The notes under the pieces were generated by a model. That model did not search any database. It was not told where the DNA came from and saw only the letters and a program-made list of their open reading frames with translations. This document shows, piece by piece, positions 61,622-64,000 of a DNA stretch of 64,000 nucleotides; the stretch's first letter is position 1; each line of letters begins with the position of its first letter. The translations under genes were made by a program, and so were the position numbers. This DNA comes from CAYVSF01 sp046482855 (GTDB taxonomy: Bacteria; Bacteroidota; Bacteroidia; Bacteroidales; UBA12077): the NCBI GenBank assembly GCA_046482855.1, contig JAWOEH010000202.1, positions 47,946 to 111,945 on the forward strand, in the 5' to 3' direction.

Positions 61622-63051
61622 TTTTGTCGTTTTTGCAACGCTCCCCTGTCACGTAAAATTTCGAATACTTTAATCTCCAAATTCTCAGCGGGCGATGGCG
61701 CCGGTGACATCAGCAGTTTGCCCTCATCATCGATAAAATAGTAGGTTGGGAATGCCCTCACATCGTACTTTTGAAGCACATTGCTTTGGTTTCCGTAATG
61801 CAGAAAAGTCCAGTCATACCCTTTCTTATTCACAAAATCCCTCATGGTGGCCAGGTTCTTATCGGCACAAATCATAACAATATCAAAATATTGTTTGAAC
61901 TGCTCCTGCAAACTTCGCAACATCTCAAATTCCTGGATACAGGCATAACTCATGCTCGTACAGAATCCGAGGTACACATAACGCCCTTGAAAATCATCGA
62001 GCGTAACCAATGAGCTATCACGATTATACAAAGCAAAGCCAGGCGGTTCATAGCCCGGAAGCAACCGCGTAACCCGTTCGCGCACCCGTTGCGCAATAAC
62101 CTTATGCTGAGAAAGCGAGGTTTGTTGCTCCAGTGTATCAAGAATAGCCAACATGCCTCTGCGAGAAAAGGAGTCATCATAAAACTCATCATACAAGCAT
62201 TTAAGCATGACCAGTTCCTTCAGGGTATCGTTTTCCAGCACTTTATTTTGCGCTAAAATAGTATCCACAGCCGTATAACTGCCATATCGGTTGATGGCAG
62301 GATAAATATCACTGCCCTCGGAGGTACGACCAAAGTATTCAAAATAGTCATCGTACACTTGATGAAACAACTCCATGTAAGCTATATTCTGATAACGAAT
62401 AGGCTGGTGCAGAAAGTAATTATTGGAAATACTGGTGGATTTCTCCTGAAAGGCATTATACCTTAAAAGCGCCAACTTGTAACGTACATACTGGCGAAAA
62501 TAGGGCTGCTCATAATGAGCAAACTGGTCCTCAAGCCTTTCCGTAAGGACCTTAATTACAGAGTCGCTTTTGCTCTGATAGAAAGCATAGGCGTAAGTTG
62601 TTGTAGCTTCCTCATAAGCGGAATCAAACCACGCAATAGCATAATTCAACTCCTCCTTTTTCACATCTTCAATACCCAAATGATAGGGCGTAGGCTCAAA
62701 ATAGGGATTTAGCAAATCCGCCTGGCTTTTATTCTGACGTTCCGGCAATTCAATGGCATAGGTTTGACCGGGTTCTACAAAAAAGTACCCTTCGTACACT
62801 CCCAGCAATAAAAATACATAGCGTGTTTGTTCAACAGAAAAGCTGGCTTTGAATGTCCCATTTTCTGTTACTGTTACGGTAGCCAGTGTATCTTTGGTAT
62901 AAGTTACCTGATCGACAAAACTCATGAAGGTAAGTGTTGTGCCTGCATAGTCAGGTACTTTGCCATGAATTGTAACTTTTGAACTCTGGGCATGGAGCGT
63001 CAGGCTACCCAATAATAGAATTCCAGCAAGCAGTAGGCCAATTTTATTCAT
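61618..63051 (-). CDS. Secreted thioredoxin-fold protein with Ser in place of the first redox Cys
   Basis: The ATG at 63051 gives 477 residues with a signal peptide (MNKIGLLLAGILLLGSLTLH). A beta-rich N-terminal domain (VTIHGKVPDYAGTTLTFMSF, as in DUF4369-type proteins) is followed by a helical middle (about 130-320) and a C-terminal TlpA-like thioredoxin domain (about 335-475). In that domain the usual WCxxC is replaced by LGFCTSMSYACIQEF: the second Cys aligns, the first is Ser (SYAC), and another Cys lies earlier. It overlaps coaD by 8 bases. Confidence 0.8.
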   Translation of the reverse strand: MNKIGLLLAGILLLGSLTLHAQSSKVTIHGKVPDYAGTTLTFMSFVDQVTYTKDTLATVTVTENGTFKASFSVEQTRYVFLLLGVYEGYFFVEPGQTYAIELPERQNKSQADLLNPYFEPTPYHLGIEDVKKEELNYAIAWFDSAYEEATTTYAYAFYQSKSDSVIKVLTERLEDQFAHYEQPYFRQYVRYKLALLRYNAFQEKSTSISNNYFLHQPIRYQNIAYMELFHQVYDDYFEYFGRTSEGSDIYPAINRYGSYTAVDTILAQNKVLENDTLKELVMLKCLYDEFYDDSFSRRGMLAILDTLEQQTSLSQHKVIAQRVRERVTRLLPGYEPPGFALYNRDSSLVTLDDFQGRYVYLGFCTSMSYACIQEFEMLRSLQEQFKQYFDIVMICADKNLATMRDFVNKKGYDWTFLHYGNQSNVLQKYDVRAFPTYYFIDDEGKLLMSPAPSPAENLEIKVFEILRDRGALQKRQN

Positions 63052-63544
63052 CCGATTCCTTTCTGTTTCGCTTTTCAGCATCCTTTTTCAAATTCAATTG
63101 TGTTGGTATGAAAGGTGTAACATCACCACCGTGTCGTAGAATATCCCGAACAATTGAAGAGTTTATGGGTGTGTGTTCAGGCATGGTTAACAGAAACACT
63201 GTTTCAATCCCCTGATGCATGGCTTTGTTTACTTGTGCTATGGCACGCTCGTACTCAAAATCGGCCGAGGTTCGTAAGCCCCGCAAAATATACTGTGCTC
63301 CCACATGCTTGCAATAGTCAACAGTTAAGCCTTCGAAGTGATCTACGACAATATCTGTTCGGTTCGCAAATACCTGTCGAATAAACGCCTTCCGTTCGTC
63401 CAATGAAAAGTAGCTCTGCTTTTTGGCATTGTAACCAATGGCAATAATAATCCTATCGAACATTACCGAGGCCCGCTCAACTATTGATTGATGCCCTATC
63501 GTTATGGGATCGAAAGATCCCGGAAAAACTGCTATTCGTTCCAA
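63044..63544 (-). CDS. coaD: Phosphopantetheine adenylyltransferase
   Basis: CoaD makes dephospho-CoA from pantetheine phosphate and ATP. With the TTG at 63544 the 166-residue product starts MERIAVFPGSFDPITIGHQS, the family start with the T/HxGH nucleotidyltransferase site; a TTG at 63580 would add 12 residues. Other motifs are GYNAKKQSYFSLDERKAFIR, YILRGLRTSADFEYERAIAQ and MPEHTPINSSIVRDI. Both starts are TTG, so the choice is uncertain. Confidence 0.93.
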   Translation of the reverse strand: MERIAVFPGSFDPITIGHQSIVERASVMFDRIIIAIGYNAKKQSYFSLDERKAFIRQVFANRTDIVVDHFEGLTVDYCKHVGAQYILRGLRTSADFEYERAIAQVNKAMHQGIETVFLLTMPEHTPINSSIVRDILRHGGDVTPFIPTQLNLKKDAEKRNRKESDE

Positions 63545-63587
63545 AATGATGTGTCTTTTCGTTTTGTAATTTCCTTCCAAGGCATTA

Positions 63588-64000
63588 TTAAACTACAAAC
63601 TTACACAATTGTTTGAAATAGGCGGGAGCTTTTGTCATCCGATTGCCATACCACGAGAACATTTCCCCATCTACAGGCATAATTATGCTTCGCGGCAGCC
63701 GCTCAGCCAGTTCCTTTTGGTCAGCCTCTTTAAATGTATAAGGTTCCGACGAAAGCATAACCCAATCAGGTTTAAGATGCTCCAGCTCTTGGATAGTTAT
63801 TTGGGGATAACGGTGTCCCTTGGATTCAAAAACATTAGTAAATCCGGCAAAAGTAAGCATCTCATGAATAAATGTTCCGGAGCTAATAGTCATCAAGGGA
63901 TCTTTCCAAATTAAATACGCCACGGAAAGATCTTCCTGTATAGGTTCATAATCAGAAAACACAGTTTTAATCTTATGACGCACCTTATGGGCAGCTTCAG
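63588..64000 (-). CDS. Periplasmic metal/cobalamin-type substrate-binding protein (5' part outside window)
   Basis: The last about 137 codons are in the window; the frame is open to the right edge, so the gene starts beyond it. The sequence shows the end of a helical-backbone binding protein (BtuF/FhuD type): SSGTFIHEMLTFAGFTNVFE, YPQITIQELEHLKPDWVMLS, then the domain end with MFSWYGNRMTKAPAYFKQL. It would bind a cobalamin, haem or iron complex for an ABC importer. It is just upstream of coaD in the same direction. Confidence 0.8.
   Translation of the reverse strand, partial: EAAHKVRHKIKTVFSDYEPIQEDLSVAYLIWKDPLMTISSGTFIHEMLTFAGFTNVFESKGHRYPQITIQELEHLKPDWVMLSSEPYTFKEADQKELAERLPRSIIMPVDGEMFSWYGNRMTKAPAYFKQLCKFVV

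Noticed and set aside
1..64000. CRISPR arrays, tRNA and rRNA genes, insertion sequences, prophage or toxin-antitoxin pairs
   Set aside because: I looked through all gaps longer than about 100 bases and saw no spaced direct repeats, no transposase, integrase or tRNA-like sequence. Absence is only as good as reading by eye.

Overview
The window is a continuous piece of a Bacteroidota chromosome, most likely from an anaerobic or microaerobic member of the Bacteroidales/Marinilabiliales type (the order is an inference). The evidence is: promoters of the TTTG-N19-22-TAnnTTTG class, ribosomal proteins of Bacteroidota type (L36 with a single Cys), two secreted proteins ending in the type IX secretion (CHU_C / gliding-motility) C-terminal domain, the lineage-typical families DUF4290 and DUF4492, MurA with Asp in place of the catalytic Cys, and a second, GTPase-degenerate EF-G. 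Redox genes (AdhE, cytochrome bd, HydF) suggest a fermenter that tolerates or scavenges oxygen.

Layout. 1-15.5 kb, minus strand: one unbroken translation cluster rpsL-rpsG-fusA-rpsJ-(S10)-(spc)-secY-map-infA-rpmJ-rpsM-rpsK, without tuf and without adk, driven by a promoter just upstream of rpsL. 15.8-18.1 kb: divergent EF-G paralogue. 18.1-19.4 kb: T9SS cargo protein. 19.7-26.1 kb, plus strand: UvrD/PcrA helicase, DUF4290, murA, then grpE-dnaJ behind a sigma54-like promoter. 26.1-29.9 kb, minus: MarC-type membrane protein, then a small thioredoxin-fold ferredoxin plus adhE behind a candidate Rex operator. 30-35.5 kb: two lipoproteins including an LPP20-type protein, a Crp-type regulator with a Gdx/SugE guanidinium exporter, divergent OsmC, and an unknown secreted protein. 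35.6-38 kb: NatAB-like ABC exporter. 38-44.4 kb: ppx/gppA, an HTH-less sigma54 response regulator, an aspartase-like lyase, an unknown polytopic membrane protein and hydF. 44.4-48.3 kb: glutaminyl cyclase and a HAD hydrolase, pssA-purS, and DAHP synthase/chorismate mutase. 48.3-51.4 kb: cytochrome bd operon (DUF4492-cydA-cydB-small ORF). 51.5-54.9 kb: second T9SS cargo, AI-2E family permease, EamA transporter, small lipoprotein. 54.9-59 kb: rsfS-ftsH-cdsA-psd. 59.2-64 kb: birA, SRPBCC protein, pyrE, Nudix hydrolase, a Trx-fold outer-layer protein, coaD, and the end of a metal/cobalamin binding protein gene.

How it fits together. The window is mostly housekeeping core (translation, envelope lipid and peptidoglycan precursors, proteostasis, aromatic/purine/pyrimidine/CoA synthesis) with redox metabolism between. 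No tRNA, rRNA, CRISPR array, insertion sequence or prophage was seen. I found no whole new defence or mobile system. The best leads are the GTPase-degenerate EF-G, the sigma54-like heat-shock promoter, the Rex-like operator before ferredoxin-adhE, the ppx/RR/aspA/membrane protein/hydF cluster, and an overlooked 39-residue ORF after cydB.
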